From contig JAFUFI010000004.1 of NCBI GenBank assembly GCA_017469945.1, positions 62,001-126,000 on the forward strand: a DNA stretch of 64,000 nt, in the 5' to 3' direction. The position numbers and the translations under genes were made by a program. The stretch is from Lachnospiraceae bacterium. GTDB lineage: Bacteria > Bacillota > Clostridia > Lachnospirales > Lachnospiraceae. The first letter of the stretch is position 1. Every line of letters starts with the position of its first letter. Of the stretch, positions 9,066 through 18,170 are shown piece by piece. The notes beneath the pieces are model-generated. The model was not told the DNA's origin, searched no databases, and was given only the letters and a program-made list of their open reading frames with translations.

Positions 9066-10017
9066 CTTCTACTCCGTTCAAAAGCTTATTACATTCGGTA
9101 ATCATAAACTCAAGTATCTTCTTATCATCTCTTCCGAATTCATTTTTATTTACCCAGGTTACGTTCTTTTCTCTTTTAAACCATGTTATCTGGCGCTTTG
9201 CAAAATGTCTTGTCTGAAGCTTTATCTGATAAACGGCTTCATCAAGACTTATATCACCGTAAAGGTAGTCAAAAAGCTGTCTGTAGCCCAAAGACTGCAT
9301 ACTTACCGCATCCCTCGGAATCTTTTTATCGTAAAGGCTCTTTACTTCGTCCAAAAGTCCCGCAGACATCATTTTATCGACTCTTTCGTCAATCCGTTTA
9401 TAAAGGACCTCTCGCTCGTCGTTTAAAACAAAGAATTTATAGTTAAACTCAGACTCTTTATTTTTCTCTTTTTCATTATGTACCGAAATCTTTTCTCCGG
9501 TAACTTTAAAGAACTCTAAAGCTCTTACAACCCGCTTTACATTTCCGGAATGAATTGCCTCCGCGGCCTCGGGGTCAACTGCTTTTAGCTTATCATGAAG
9601 AGCCTCTTTTCCTTCCTTAGCGGCAAATTCTTCCAGGTTTTTTCTGTAATCAGGATCTGAAGCTCCGTCCGAAAAATCAACATTTTTAAGGACTGCCTGT
9701 ATATAGAATCCCGTACCGCCAACAAGAATTGGGATATGACCTCTTTCGTAGATATCCTCTGCTGCTTTATAGACAAGGTCTTTGAATAATGCAACATTGA
9801 AATCATCCGCCGGATCAAGGATATCAATTAAATGATGTCTTATACCCCCCATCTCTTCCTTTGATATCTTCGCAGAGCCTATATCCATTTCTTTGTAAAC
9901 CTGAACCGAATCAGCAGAAATAATCTCGCCGGATATAGCTCCTGCGAGATTAATTGAAATATCGGTTTTTCCCACTGCCGTAGGTCCGGCTATGATGATT
10001 AAAGGTTTACGGTTCAT
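9055..10017 (-). CDS. miaA: tRNA dimethylallyltransferase MiaA
   Basis: Transfers a dimethylallyl group to N6 of A37 in tRNAs reading UNN codons; MiaB, encoded nearby, then adds the methylthio group. The 320-residue protein has the P-loop GPTAVGKTD (about 11-19), SADSVQVYKEMDIGSAK, and the family motif VGGTGFYIQA (about 100-109). The C-terminal RQITWFKRE also fits. Length is normal. It follows mutL after ten bases and overlaps the next gene, so it belongs to the mutS-mutL-miaA operon. Confidence 0.97.
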   Translation of the reverse strand: MNRKPLIIIAGPTAVGKTDISINLAGAISGEIISADSVQVYKEMDIGSAKISKEEMGGIRHHLIDILDPADDFNVALFKDLVYKAAEDIYERGHIPILVGGTGFYIQAVLKNVDFSDGASDPDYRKNLEEFAAKEGKEALHDKLKAVDPEAAEAIHSGNVKRVVRALEFFKVTGEKISVHNEKEKNKESEFNYKFFVLNDEREVLYKRIDERVDKMMSAGLLDEVKSLYDKKIPRDAVSMQSLGYRQLFDYLYGDISLDEAVYQIKLQTRHFAKRQITWFKREKNVTWVNKNEFGRDDKKILEFMITECNKLLNGVEDEK

Positions 10018-10027
10018 TTTTCTTTTG

Positions 10028-11953
10028 TCAATCCACGATACGTTTAAACTTCTTTTCCATCTCGTTTTCGGTCATAACGATGATCGTCGGGCGACCATGG
10101 GGACAGTTATAAGGATTCTCTAGGCTTAGTAACTCATCAATAAGAGTTTCCACTTCCGCTCTTGATATCACATCTCCGCCTTTAATTGAGGCTTTGCATG
10201 CCATACCCGCTATTCTTTCCTCGATGGCAAGATAACTGCCTCTGGAGTTTCCTTCGGCAAGTTCATCAAGTACAGTAAGAAAAAGCTCTTTTTCGGAATG
10301 GCCGTAAAGATCTACGGGAACTGCTCTTAAAGCATATTCGTTACCGCCGAAGTTTTCAATCTCAAATCCTAAGGCAGCGAAAGCATCTTTATTTGCAAGA
10401 TATACATTTTCCTCCGCGCCGTTTAAAGATACGATTATCGGCGGAAGCAGGGTCTGTGAAACAATTTCCTTTTTGCGGAAGCGTTCCATCATGCGCTCGA
10501 AATTTACTTTTTCATGGGCCGCATGCTGGTCGATTATAAAAAGCTTTCTGTCGTACTGTATAAGCCAGAAAGTTTCAAACACCTGTCCTATTATACGGTA
10601 TTTTTTGCGATTTTCAACAGTTAATATCTTATCTTCAAATAAATCGGTCTGCTTAATGTCTGAAATTTGCGGCGCCTTGGGCTCTATGGGAGTCTCTTTT
10701 TCCTCGAAAACAGTATTGTCGGTGAAGAACTCTTCAGCTACTTTTGAAGGCTTTTCTGGCTCTTCGCTGTAAAAAACCTCGGCAGGCTTTTCCTTAAAAA
10801 TCGGAACTGTTTCGGCAGGCTTTTCGCTGTAAACAGAAATTTTTCTTTCGGGATTGTTAGGTACAAGGAAAGGTTCCGGGTTAACTCCCTTCCTTGCTTC
10901 CTTTAAGCCTTCCGCCTCAGCCTTTTTGATCTCCGAAGGTTTATCAAGGACATGTCCGGGTATCATCTCCCTAGACTTTAAGGTATCAAATATAGCCTCT
11001 GAAAGCTTTGCAAAGAATCCGGGTCCGTCGGAAAATCTGACATCCATTTTGGTGGGATGTACATTTACATCCACATTTCCCGGCTCAAGCTCTAATGATA
11101 AAAAGCAAACCGGGAATTTATGAAGCATCAAATACTCCCTGAAGCCTTCTTCTATAGCCCTTGCAATAAGGTTGCTCCTTATAAATCTTCCGTTTATAAA
11201 GTAAATCTCAAAGTTTCTGTTCGACCTTACCTGTTCGGGCTTTCCAAGATAACCTGTAATATGAAGATCACCTTTGGTTACATCTATCGGGACAACGGCA
11301 TTTGCTACTTCTCTTCCGTATATGCGGTAAATAACCTCTTTCATATCTCCGTTTCCGGATGTATGGAATCTTGTCTGCGAACCGATGGTGAACTGAAAAG
11401 CTATATCCGGATGGGATAAAGCAAGATGCTCCATAAGGTCCGATATATATCCGCCTTCGGTAACCGCCGATTTCAGGAATTTCTTGCGTACCGGGGTGTT
11501 GTAAAAGATATTTCTAACAAAAAATGTGGTTCCGTTCGGAGCTCCGACTTCCTCACAATTTTTCTCTGTCGCTCCCTCCAAAACTATCCTTGTTCCAACA
11601 AGGTCGCTTTCTGTTTTGGTAATCACTTCAAGCATCGAGACTGCCGCTATCGAAGATAATGCTTCACCTCTAAATCCGAGGCTTGTAACCTTTGAAAGGT
11701 CCTCCGATGAGCTTATCTTGCTGGTGGCATGCCTAAGAAACGCTGTCCGAAGTTCCTTTGAAGGAATACCGCATCCGTTGTCGCTGACTCTGATGTAGGA
11801 AATACCGCCGTCCTTTATCTCGACCGTTATGGCGTTTGCCCCTGCGTCAATTGAGTTCTCAACCAGCTCTTTTACAACGCTCGAAGGCCTTTCAACAACC
11901 TCTCCGGCGGCAATCTTATCTATAGTTTCGTTGTCCAATACTTGAATAGGCAT
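10028..11953 (-). CDS. mutL: DNA mismatch repair protein MutL
   Basis: Coordinates mismatch repair after MutS recognition. The GHKL ATPase domain is N-terminal with ENSIDAGA, DNGCGI and FRGEALSSI, then VNVHPTKMDVRF at the end of the N-terminal half. A long acidic, proline-rich linker (about 345-460) leads to the C-terminal dimerisation/endonuclease domain with the DQHAAHE motif typical of MutL endonucleases, and ACKASIKGGD and CPHGRPTI near the end. MutL nicks DNA itself in bacteria without MutH, and this form keeps those metal motifs. It starts three bases after mutS ends. Confidence 0.97.
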   Translation of the reverse strand: MPIQVLDNETIDKIAAGEVVERPSSVVKELVENSIDAGANAITVEIKDGGISYIRVSDNGCGIPSKELRTAFLRHATSKISSSEDLSKVTSLGFRGEALSSIAAVSMLEVITKTESDLVGTRIVLEGATEKNCEEVGAPNGTTFFVRNIFYNTPVRKKFLKSAVTEGGYISDLMEHLALSHPDIAFQFTIGSQTRFHTSGNGDMKEVIYRIYGREVANAVVPIDVTKGDLHITGYLGKPEQVRSNRNFEIYFINGRFIRSNLIARAIEEGFREYLMLHKFPVCFLSLELEPGNVDVNVHPTKMDVRFSDGPGFFAKLSEAIFDTLKSREMIPGHVLDKPSEIKKAEAEGLKEARKGVNPEPFLVPNNPERKISVYSEKPAETVPIFKEKPAEVFYSEEPEKPSKVAEEFFTDNTVFEEKETPIEPKAPQISDIKQTDLFEDKILTVENRKKYRIIGQVFETFWLIQYDRKLFIIDQHAAHEKVNFERMMERFRKKEIVSQTLLPPIIVSLNGAEENVYLANKDAFAALGFEIENFGGNEYALRAVPVDLYGHSEKELFLTVLDELAEGNSRGSYLAIEERIAGMACKASIKGGDVISRAEVETLIDELLSLENPYNCPHGRPTIIVMTENEMEKKFKRIVD

Positions 11954-11956
11954 TTA

Positions 11957-14638
11957 TTACTTATCCCCAAAACTGAATCTGTTGTTTATCTTATTTTGAA
12001 GCTTATATAAAGTATTTAAGGCATCAAGAGGAGTTAACGTCGAAATATTGATCTCCGCAAGTTCCTTTAATACGTCTTCATCCTTAACCGTCTCGAAAAA
12101 GCTCATCTGTCCGAGGTCAACATCATCGGGTTTTTCAATCTTTTTCTTGACCTTCTCACCGCTTTTTATGCTGATGGCCTGAATCTTTTCGGTAATATCG
12201 TTATCCGAAAGCTGGTCGGCTATCTCTTTTGCTCTGTCGATGACCATATCTGGAACTCCCGCAAGTCTCGCCACCTGAATACCGTAGCTTCTGTCGGCGC
12301 CGCCCTTTATGATCTTTCTTAAAAAGACTATATCATCACCGGATTCTCTTACGGCAACACAATAGTTGTTTACATTGCTGATCTTTCCTTCAAGCTCCGT
12401 AAGTTCATGGTAATGCGTGGCAAAAAGCGTCCTGGCTCCTAAGATATTGGTATTTGATATATGCTCGATTACGGCCCATGCAATAGAAAGTCCGTCAAAG
12501 GTTGAAGTACCTCTTCCGATCTCATCTAATATCAAAAGGCTCTTGGAAGTAGCATTTCTAAGGATATTTGAGACTTCATTCATCTCAACCATAAAAGTTG
12601 ACTGACCGCTTGCAAGATCGTCCGAAGCTCCGACTCTTGTAAAGATCCTGTCCACAATACCGATATTTGCGCTTTTTGCAGGTACAAAACAGCCTATCTG
12701 CGCCATAAGGACGATGAGCGCGCTCTGACGCATATAAGTTGATTTTCCCGCCATATTGGGGCCGGTTATGATGCTGATGCAGTTGTTCTTTGTATCGAGA
12801 TAGGTGTCGTTTTCAACAAAGAGTCCGCCATTTAACATCTGTTCTACAACAGGGTGCCTTCCGTCCTTGATATCGATGATACCTTTATCGTTAAGCTTTG
12901 GTCTTACGTATCTGTTTTTTTCGGAAACATAAGCCATACTAGCGAGCATATCAAGCTCAGCTACCGCTTTTGCCGTCTTTTGAATTCTCTCCATCTCAGC
13001 GCCGATTGAATCTCTGATCTCGCAAAAGATGTCATGCTCAAGTCTAAGGAGCTTATCTTCGGAATTTAAGATGGCATCCTCAAGTTCATTAAGCTTAGCG
13101 GTAGAGAATCTTTCCGCATTTGTAAGGGTCTGTCTCCTGATGAAGTAATCGGGCACCATATCGGTGTACATATTTGTAACCTCAAAATAGTATCCGAAAG
13201 CCCTGTGGTACTTGATTTTTAAGCTCTTTATTCCCGTCTTTTCTCTTTCTTCCTCTTCGTAGGCTGCAAGCCAGTTCTTGCCTTCGTTTTTGGCAACGCG
13301 AAGCCTGTCTACATCTTCGGAAAAGCCGTCCTTTATAATACCTCCGTCATGTAAAGATAAAGGCGCATCCTCGCTGATAGCTCTTTCTATAAGTCCGGAA
13401 ATATCCTCGAGAGAATCAATCTCTTCATCTACGGATTTCATGGTATCGCTGCTAAGGTCCTTTAAGGCTATCTTTATCTGAGGAAGCATAGAAAGGGAGT
13501 TCTTAAAAGCCAAAAGATCCTTGGGATTCGCTGTTTTAAAAGCAACTCTTCCGAGAAGCCTTTCAAGGTCATAGATCGGATTAAGGTATTCTCTTATCTC
13601 ATCCCTTGATATGGCATGAGCATTAAGGTCTTCTATGGCATCAAGCCTTTTGTTCATCTCGTCTGTATCAATAAGGGGCTGTTCTATCGTAGACCTTAAA
13701 AGCCTTCCGCCCATTGCAGTCTTTGTCTTATCAAGTACCCAAAGCAGGGAACCTCTCTTTTGCTTTTCACGAAGAGTTTCGGTAAGCTCAAGGTTTCTTC
13801 TTGTGGAAGAATCTATAAGCATATACTTACTTGATACGTAAGGTGTTAAATGCGTAATATGCGAAAGCTCTGTTTTTTGCGTATCGTAAAGGTACTTAAG
13901 AAGAGAGCCGGCAGCTATAATTCCGTAGGAAAAGTCCTCTACTCCAAGGCCCACAAGAGAGCTTGCTTTAAAATGCTCTGTGAGCAGATTCTTGCAAAAT
14001 GTATCGTCAAAGAGATGTGAATCAAGGGTTGTAAAGGGAATATGCAGCCTTTCTTTCAGATCGTTGATAAAATCCCCGCAAAGATAAAAAGATTCATTGC
14101 AGGTAATCTCGCTGGGCTCAAATTTTGCAATCTCATCCCGAAGCTTTGAAAGGTCATCAACCTCTGTAAGGAAAAAGTCTCCGGTAGAAACGTCTGAAAC
14201 CGCAATTCCTATCTTACTGTCCGAATAATAAATACCAAGACAATAATTGTTTTTATTGGAATCAAGGCTTGCAAGGTTGGTATTTGTACCGGGGGTAACG
14301 ATCCTTATAACTTCCCTTTTTACAAGGCCTTTTGCAAGCTTAGGATCCTCTACCTGCTCGCAGATTGCCACCTTGTATCCTCTGGATACGAGCCTGGGAA
14401 GATATGAATCAACGGCATGAAAAGGTATACCGCACATCGGAGCTCTCTCGTCAAGGCCGCAGCTTTTACCCGTAAGAGTAAGCTCTAACTCCTTAGATAC
14501 AAGTTCCGCGTCTTCAAAAAACATCTCATAGAAATCACCGAGTCTGTAAAAAAGGATGCAGTCCTCGTACTCCTTTTTAGTCTCAAGGTATTTTTGCATC
14601 ATCGGTGACAGTTTACTGATTTCTTCATCTGTAAGCAT
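11957..14638 (-). CDS. mutS: DNA mismatch repair protein MutS
   Basis: Mismatch-recognition ATPase. The 893-residue length is normal. Mismatch-binding domain I carries the F-Y-E wedge in RLGDFYEMFFEDA (about 31-43). Connector, lever and clamp domains follow. The ATPase has Walker A GPNMAGKSTYMRQ and Walker B LLILDEIGRGTSTFDG, then TLFATHYHEL. The start has GGATGAAG upstream. A strong hairpin terminator lies between miaB and mutS, so mutS is probably the first gene of the mutS-mutL-miaA run with its own promoter in the AT-rich gap, which I could not place. Confidence 0.97.
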   Translation of the reverse strand: MLTDEEISKLSPMMQKYLETKKEYEDCILFYRLGDFYEMFFEDAELVSKELELTLTGKSCGLDERAPMCGIPFHAVDSYLPRLVSRGYKVAICEQVEDPKLAKGLVKREVIRIVTPGTNTNLASLDSNKNNYCLGIYYSDSKIGIAVSDVSTGDFFLTEVDDLSKLRDEIAKFEPSEITCNESFYLCGDFINDLKERLHIPFTTLDSHLFDDTFCKNLLTEHFKASSLVGLGVEDFSYGIIAAGSLLKYLYDTQKTELSHITHLTPYVSSKYMLIDSSTRRNLELTETLREKQKRGSLLWVLDKTKTAMGGRLLRSTIEQPLIDTDEMNKRLDAIEDLNAHAISRDEIREYLNPIYDLERLLGRVAFKTANPKDLLAFKNSLSMLPQIKIALKDLSSDTMKSVDEEIDSLEDISGLIERAISEDAPLSLHDGGIIKDGFSEDVDRLRVAKNEGKNWLAAYEEEEREKTGIKSLKIKYHRAFGYYFEVTNMYTDMVPDYFIRRQTLTNAERFSTAKLNELEDAILNSEDKLLRLEHDIFCEIRDSIGAEMERIQKTAKAVAELDMLASMAYVSEKNRYVRPKLNDKGIIDIKDGRHPVVEQMLNGGLFVENDTYLDTKNNCISIITGPNMAGKSTYMRQSALIVLMAQIGCFVPAKSANIGIVDRIFTRVGASDDLASGQSTFMVEMNEVSNILRNATSKSLLILDEIGRGTSTFDGLSIAWAVIEHISNTNILGARTLFATHYHELTELEGKISNVNNYCVAVRESGDDIVFLRKIIKGGADRSYGIQVARLAGVPDMVIDRAKEIADQLSDNDITEKIQAISIKSGEKVKKKIEKPDDVDLGQMSFFETVKDEDVLKELAEINISTLTPLDALNTLYKLQNKINNRFSFGDK

Positions 14639-14669
14639 AATTCTTCATCCAAATATTTAAAATAATCTC

Positions 14670-14717
14670 AAAAAAGCAATAACCATGCGTACTAAATTTA
14701 GTACATACATGGTTATT
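14670..14717 (-). terminator. Strong hairpin terminator after miaB
   Basis: Arms AATAACCATG (14678-14687) and CATGGTTATT (14708-14717) are perfectly complementary over ten pairs and enclose a second perfect palindrome GTACTAAATTTAGTAC (14689-14704). Read on the minus strand, the stem is followed by GCTTTTTT (14670-14677), as expected of an intrinsic terminator for miaB. On the plus strand TTTTA follows, so it may act weakly in that direction too. Confidence 0.85.
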
Positions 14718-14809
14718 TTACCGCAAAATATTGTATTTGTATATAAATAAATACACTTAAAACCCTTGTAAAAACAAGAATTTTTATCAAGATTTAGAAA
14801 CCTTAATCG

Positions 14810-16204
14810 CTAATTAACGGCTTCCCCGAGATAATAGAATCCTTTGCATTCATTAAGCTTAACATTTACATACTTTCCGACAAGGTCAGCGCTTCCGGGG
14901 AAATGAACGATGATGTTGTTCGAAAGTCTTCCGGTAACCAGGTTCTCGTCATTTTCATTTACTTCCTCAACGAGGGCTTCCATCACACGACCTTCAAATC
15001 TGGAGCTCTGCTTCTTGGCGTACTTTTGTACCTCCGCAAGAACTCTGTCAAACTGCTTATGGCTCTCTTCTTCAGGGACCTGATTATCCATAGCGGCAGC
15101 AGGCGTGCCCGTTCTCTTAGAGTAGATGAAGGTAAAGGCGTTGTCATATTCAACGCGGCGGATAACGTCGATCGTCTCATCCACATCTTCCGGAGTCTCT
15201 CCGGGGAAACCGATAATAATATCCGTCGTAATGGATACATCGGGAATCTCGCGCCTGATCTTTTCAGCCACCTCAAGATATCTTTCCTTGTCATAGCATC
15301 TGTTCATGGCCTTCAATATCTTTGAAGATCCCGACTGAAGCGGCAAATGAATATGTCTGCAGATCTTAGTTGAATTCTTTATTGTCTCTATAAGTTCATC
15401 GGAAAGATCCTTGGGATGAGAAGTCATAAAACGGATTCTTTTAATTCCTTCTATCTTTTCAACTTCTCTTAAAAGCTCAGGGAAGGAAATCGGATCCTCA
15501 AGACCTCTGCCGTAGGAGTTAACGTTTTGTCCAAGGAGCATAACCTCGGAAACTCCCTCCGAAACAAGTCTCTCGCACTCTTTGATAATCTCCTTTGGTT
15601 CTCTGCTTCTTTCGCGTCCTCTGACATAAGGAACGATACAGTAAGTACAGAAATTGTTGCATCCAAACATAATATTTACGCCGGATTTAAAAGGATATTT
15701 TCTTTCAGTGGGTAAGTTTTCCTCAATCTCGTCAGGCTTATCCCAGATGTCGATGATCTGGCCGTCCTGTGAAAGGCAGCTGACAAGATACTCCGGAAAC
15801 TTGTAAAGATTATGGGTACCGAAAACAAGATCCACAAATCTGTAGGTCTTTTTAATCTTCTCAATAACCGTCGGCTCCTGCATCATACAGCCGCAAAGAG
15901 CGATCTTCATATGGGGATTTTTCTTTTTAAGACCTCCCACATATCCGAGTCTTCCGTAAACACGCTGATTGGCGTTGTCTCTAACGGTACATGTATTGTA
16001 AATAACAAAATCAGCAGATTCTTTTTCAATAATCAAAAAGCCTGCCTGTATTAATATACCGGTAAGCTTTTCGGAATCACGTGCATTCATCTGACAACCA
16101 AATGTTACAACGCACGCCGTAGGAACTCTACCGAGCTTTTCCTTAAGCCCCGAAACGAGTTCCCTTGCTCTTTGAATTGAATCCGTCATCAAAGAACTGT
16201 CCAT
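14810..16204 (-). CDS. miaB: tRNA-2-methylthio-N6-dimethylallyladenosine synthase MiaB
   Basis: Radical SAM methylthiotransferase that acts on the product of MiaA. It has three parts: the N-terminal UPF0004 domain with cluster cysteines (FGCQMNARDSE, VYNTCTVRDNA, CGCMMQ); the radical SAM core with CNNFCTYCIVP; and a C-terminal TRAM domain (about 400-464). The first cysteine ligand is present in VVTFGCQMN. Length 464 is normal. The ATG comes directly after the degV stop, with GGGAG inside the degV end, so the two are coupled. A terminator follows. Confidence 0.96.
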   Translation of the reverse strand: MDSSLMTDSIQRARELVSGLKEKLGRVPTACVVTFGCQMNARDSEKLTGILIQAGFLIIEKESADFVIYNTCTVRDNANQRVYGRLGYVGGLKKKNPHMKIALCGCMMQEPTVIEKIKKTYRFVDLVFGTHNLYKFPEYLVSCLSQDGQIIDIWDKPDEIEENLPTERKYPFKSGVNIMFGCNNFCTYCIVPYVRGRERSREPKEIIKECERLVSEGVSEVMLLGQNVNSYGRGLEDPISFPELLREVEKIEGIKRIRFMTSHPKDLSDELIETIKNSTKICRHIHLPLQSGSSKILKAMNRCYDKERYLEVAEKIRREIPDVSITTDIIIGFPGETPEDVDETIDVIRRVEYDNAFTFIYSKRTGTPAAAMDNQVPEEESHKQFDRVLAEVQKYAKKQSSRFEGRVMEALVEEVNENDENLVTGRLSNNIIVHFPGSADLVGKYVNVKLNECKGFYYLGEAVN

Positions 16205-17074
16205 TTATCTGATATCTCCCATAAAGAATAAAGCAATAAGGCTGGGACCTGTGTGTCCGCCGATTACGGGGCTTAAGTTGTTGATCATGAAGTTTTCAAA
16301 TCCGAAACGCTCTTTGATCATATCTCTTAAAAGCTCTGCATCTTCAAGGCAATCGCCGTGATTGATCATGATCATCTCTTTGTTTAAATCCTTATGGCTT
16401 CCCATCTTCTCGTCCATAAGCTCAAGGAGTCCGGCCAAAGCTTTTTTACGTCCTCTTACCTTATCTACGGATACAAGCTTTCCTTCGTAGTTAACGTGTA
16501 AAAGGGGTTTGATTGAAGCAAGGGTTCCAAGGAAAGCGCTTGTCTTTGAAACACGTCCGCCTCTCCAGAGGTCAAAAAGATTATCCACTGTAAAGAGGTG
16601 AACCATATTCATTTTATTGGATTCGATCCAATCGGCAACTTCTCTTAAAGACTTGCCCTCTTTCCACATTTTGTTGCAATAGTAAAGTAAGAGTCCCTGT
16701 CCCATTGCGGCGCTTAAAGTATCCACAACGATGATCTTGACCTCAGGATGCTCGTCCATGATCTCCTCAGCGGCAATGCGGGCACTGTTTACAGTTCCGG
16801 AAAGACCCGAAGAAAATCCGACATATAAAATCTCTTTATATTCACCGATATATTCTTCAAAAAACGCCTTGGCCTCCTGAGGATTAACCTGTGAAGTGGT
16901 GGGTTTTGCTCCGTTTCTCATACGAGCGTAGAAATCAGAAGCGGCGATTTTTTTATCCTTGCCCCAGACAACCTCACCGTCAATAAAACAGGTAAGATTG
17001 ATAACACCAATTTCATTTTCCTCGTAAAAGCTTTCAGGAAGGTCACAAGAACTGTCGGTTAATAATTTCCACAT
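16205..17074 (-). CDS. DegV family fatty-acid-binding protein
   Basis: DegV/EDD-fold protein; family members bind fatty acids and feed the FakAB kinase in Gram-positives, though the ligand here is not proven. I take the ATG at 17074 (MWKLLTDSSCDLP) because it has AAGGAG upstream and matches the family N-terminus; a longer reading would begin without a ribosome site and prepend a hydrophobic stretch unlike the family. The 289 residues include GFSSGLSGTVNSARIA (lipid carboxylate-binding loop), VDTLSAAMGQGL and LFTVDNLFDLWRGGRVS. A promoter-like sequence lies upstream at 17139-17167. Confidence 0.9.
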   Translation of the reverse strand: MWKLLTDSSCDLPESFYEENEIGVINLTCFIDGEVVWGKDKKIAASDFYARMRNGAKPTTSQVNPQEAKAFFEEYIGEYKEILYVGFSSGLSGTVNSARIAAEEIMDEHPEVKIIVVDTLSAAMGQGLLLYYCNKMWKEGKSLREVADWIESNKMNMVHLFTVDNLFDLWRGGRVSKTSAFLGTLASIKPLLHVNYEGKLVSVDKVRGRKKALAGLLELMDEKMGSHKDLNKEMIMINHGDCLEDAELLRDMIKERFGFENFMINNLSPVIGGHTGPSLIALFFMGDIR

Positions 17075-17138
17075 AAAAAACTCCTTTTTGATAGGGCCTG
17101 CTAAGCTGAGCCCCAAAACACATAAGTAAACCTGTAAG

Positions 17139-17167
17139 AATATAACATAAATACGTTTAAAAAACAA
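17139..17167 (-). promoter_or_regulatory. Putative sigma-A promoter of degV-miaB
   Basis: On the minus strand TTGTTT (17162-17167), a 17-base spacer and TATATT (17139-17144) with a TGT extension give a promoter-like pair in the 100-base gap between dut and degV. This implies degV-miaB can be expressed apart from nrdDG-dut. Placement is by eye only. Confidence 0.5.
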
Positions 17168-17174
17168 CAATCTG

Positions 17175-17681
17175 CTATTTAGAGGTACTTCCGAAGCCAC
17201 CGTTTCTTACTCCCGTAGCATCGTCATCTTCCGTAACACCGTACTGCAGGAAAATACCCTGTGAAAAAGCATCTCCTTCTCCTATCTCAACACTCTTTCC
17301 TTCATTAGAATCGTTTGTTATCTTTACAAAGATATGTCCCTCATTGTCGGATCCGTAATAATCGCTGTCTACGACGCCCACAGTATTGTTAAGCTGCAGT
17401 CTGTATTTAAATCCGAGACCGCTTCTTGGGAATATAAAAAGCGCGTAGTCATCATTAATGCGGCATCTGATTCCCGTCGGTATTTTTATGGTCTCGCCGG
17501 GATCAAGTTTAAAGCTTACGGTAGAATAAATATCATACCCCGCAGAAAATGCCGTTGCCCTCTTCGGGAGCTTTATCCTGTCATAAACATCCGCTAAAGC
17601 GGAATCCGAAAGACCAAAGTCCCCCATATCCTTTTTAAACTGCTCAAAAGAAACCTTTTCAAATTTTGCTACTGCTTTCAT
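17175..17681 (-). CDS. dut: dUTP diphosphatase (trimeric type)
   Basis: Hydrolyses dUTP to dUMP, limiting uracil in DNA and feeding dTMP synthesis. The 168 residues show the five trimeric dUTPase motifs: AGYDI, PRSGLGFK, NTVGVVDSDYYG, GDAFSQGIF and the C-terminal RNGGFGSTSK. Motif IV is less standard (usually G-R-I-A-Q) and a roughly 30-residue N-terminal extension precedes motif I. The ATG overlaps the nrdG stop (ATGA), so it is translated with the anaerobic ribonucleotide reductase, a sensible pairing for dNTP supply. Confidence 0.93.
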   Translation of the reverse strand: MKAVAKFEKVSFEQFKKDMGDFGLSDSALADVYDRIKLPKRATAFSAGYDIYSTVSFKLDPGETIKIPTGIRCRINDDYALFIFPRSGLGFKYRLQLNNTVGVVDSDYYGSDNEGHIFVKITNDSNEGKSVEIGEGDAFSQGIFLQYGVTEDDDATGVRNGGFGSTSK

Positions 17682-18151
17682 TTTCTCTCCTTAGTCATTT
17701 CGTTTAATCTGATTACCCTTTGGTTAGTAGATCCCGCCCATTCGTATTTATTGTCCTTCAGACTCTCAACAAACTTCCCGTCTACAAGAACGTCAATATA
17801 CTTTAAATGTTCAAGGTCTTTAACCTCTTCGTATGTATACCCTGTATAGCACCAAACCGTCTTTTGGGGAAATAAAGCCTTTACTTCCTTAAGAAGTCCC
17901 AGTATATCCGATCTGTTTCCGGGAAACAACGGATCTCCGCCGCTTAAGGTAAGTCCGCTTATATAATCTCTCCCAAGGATCTCAAAGAGCTCTTCCCTCG
18001 CCTTATCGTCAAAGATAAGCCCGTCATCGGGGTCCCAGGTAACAGGGTTTTGGCATCCGGGGCAGGCATGCTCGCAGCCCGATACCCAAAGGACCGCTCT
18101 AAGCCCGTCCCCGTTTTTCATATCATCTTTTGTTATATCATGATATCTCAT
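17678..18151 (-). CDS. nrdG: Anaerobic ribonucleotide reductase activating protein NrdG
   Basis: Radical SAM enzyme that makes the glycyl radical on NrdD. The cluster motif is in VSGCEHACPGCQNPVTW (C-x3-x-C-x2-C pattern), followed by LSGGDPLFPGN and VWCYTGYTYEE, both typical of NrdG. The ATG at 18151 has AGGA nine bases upstream; an earlier in-frame TTG is less likely. It is 157 residues, normal for the family, and begins 19 bases after nrdD. Confidence 0.95.
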   Translation of the reverse strand: MRYHDITKDDMKNGDGLRAVLWVSGCEHACPGCQNPVTWDPDDGLIFDDKAREELFEILGRDYISGLTLSGGDPLFPGNRSDILGLLKEVKALFPQKTVWCYTGYTYEEVKDLEHLKYIDVLVDGKFVESLKDNKYEWAGSTNQRVIRLNEMTKERK

Positions 18152-18170
18152 CAAAATAGTTCCTGTTTAT

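Noticed and set aside
14678-14717. The mutS-miaB hairpin as a binding site
   Set aside because: Its T-run and position after miaB make an intrinsic terminator a better reading.
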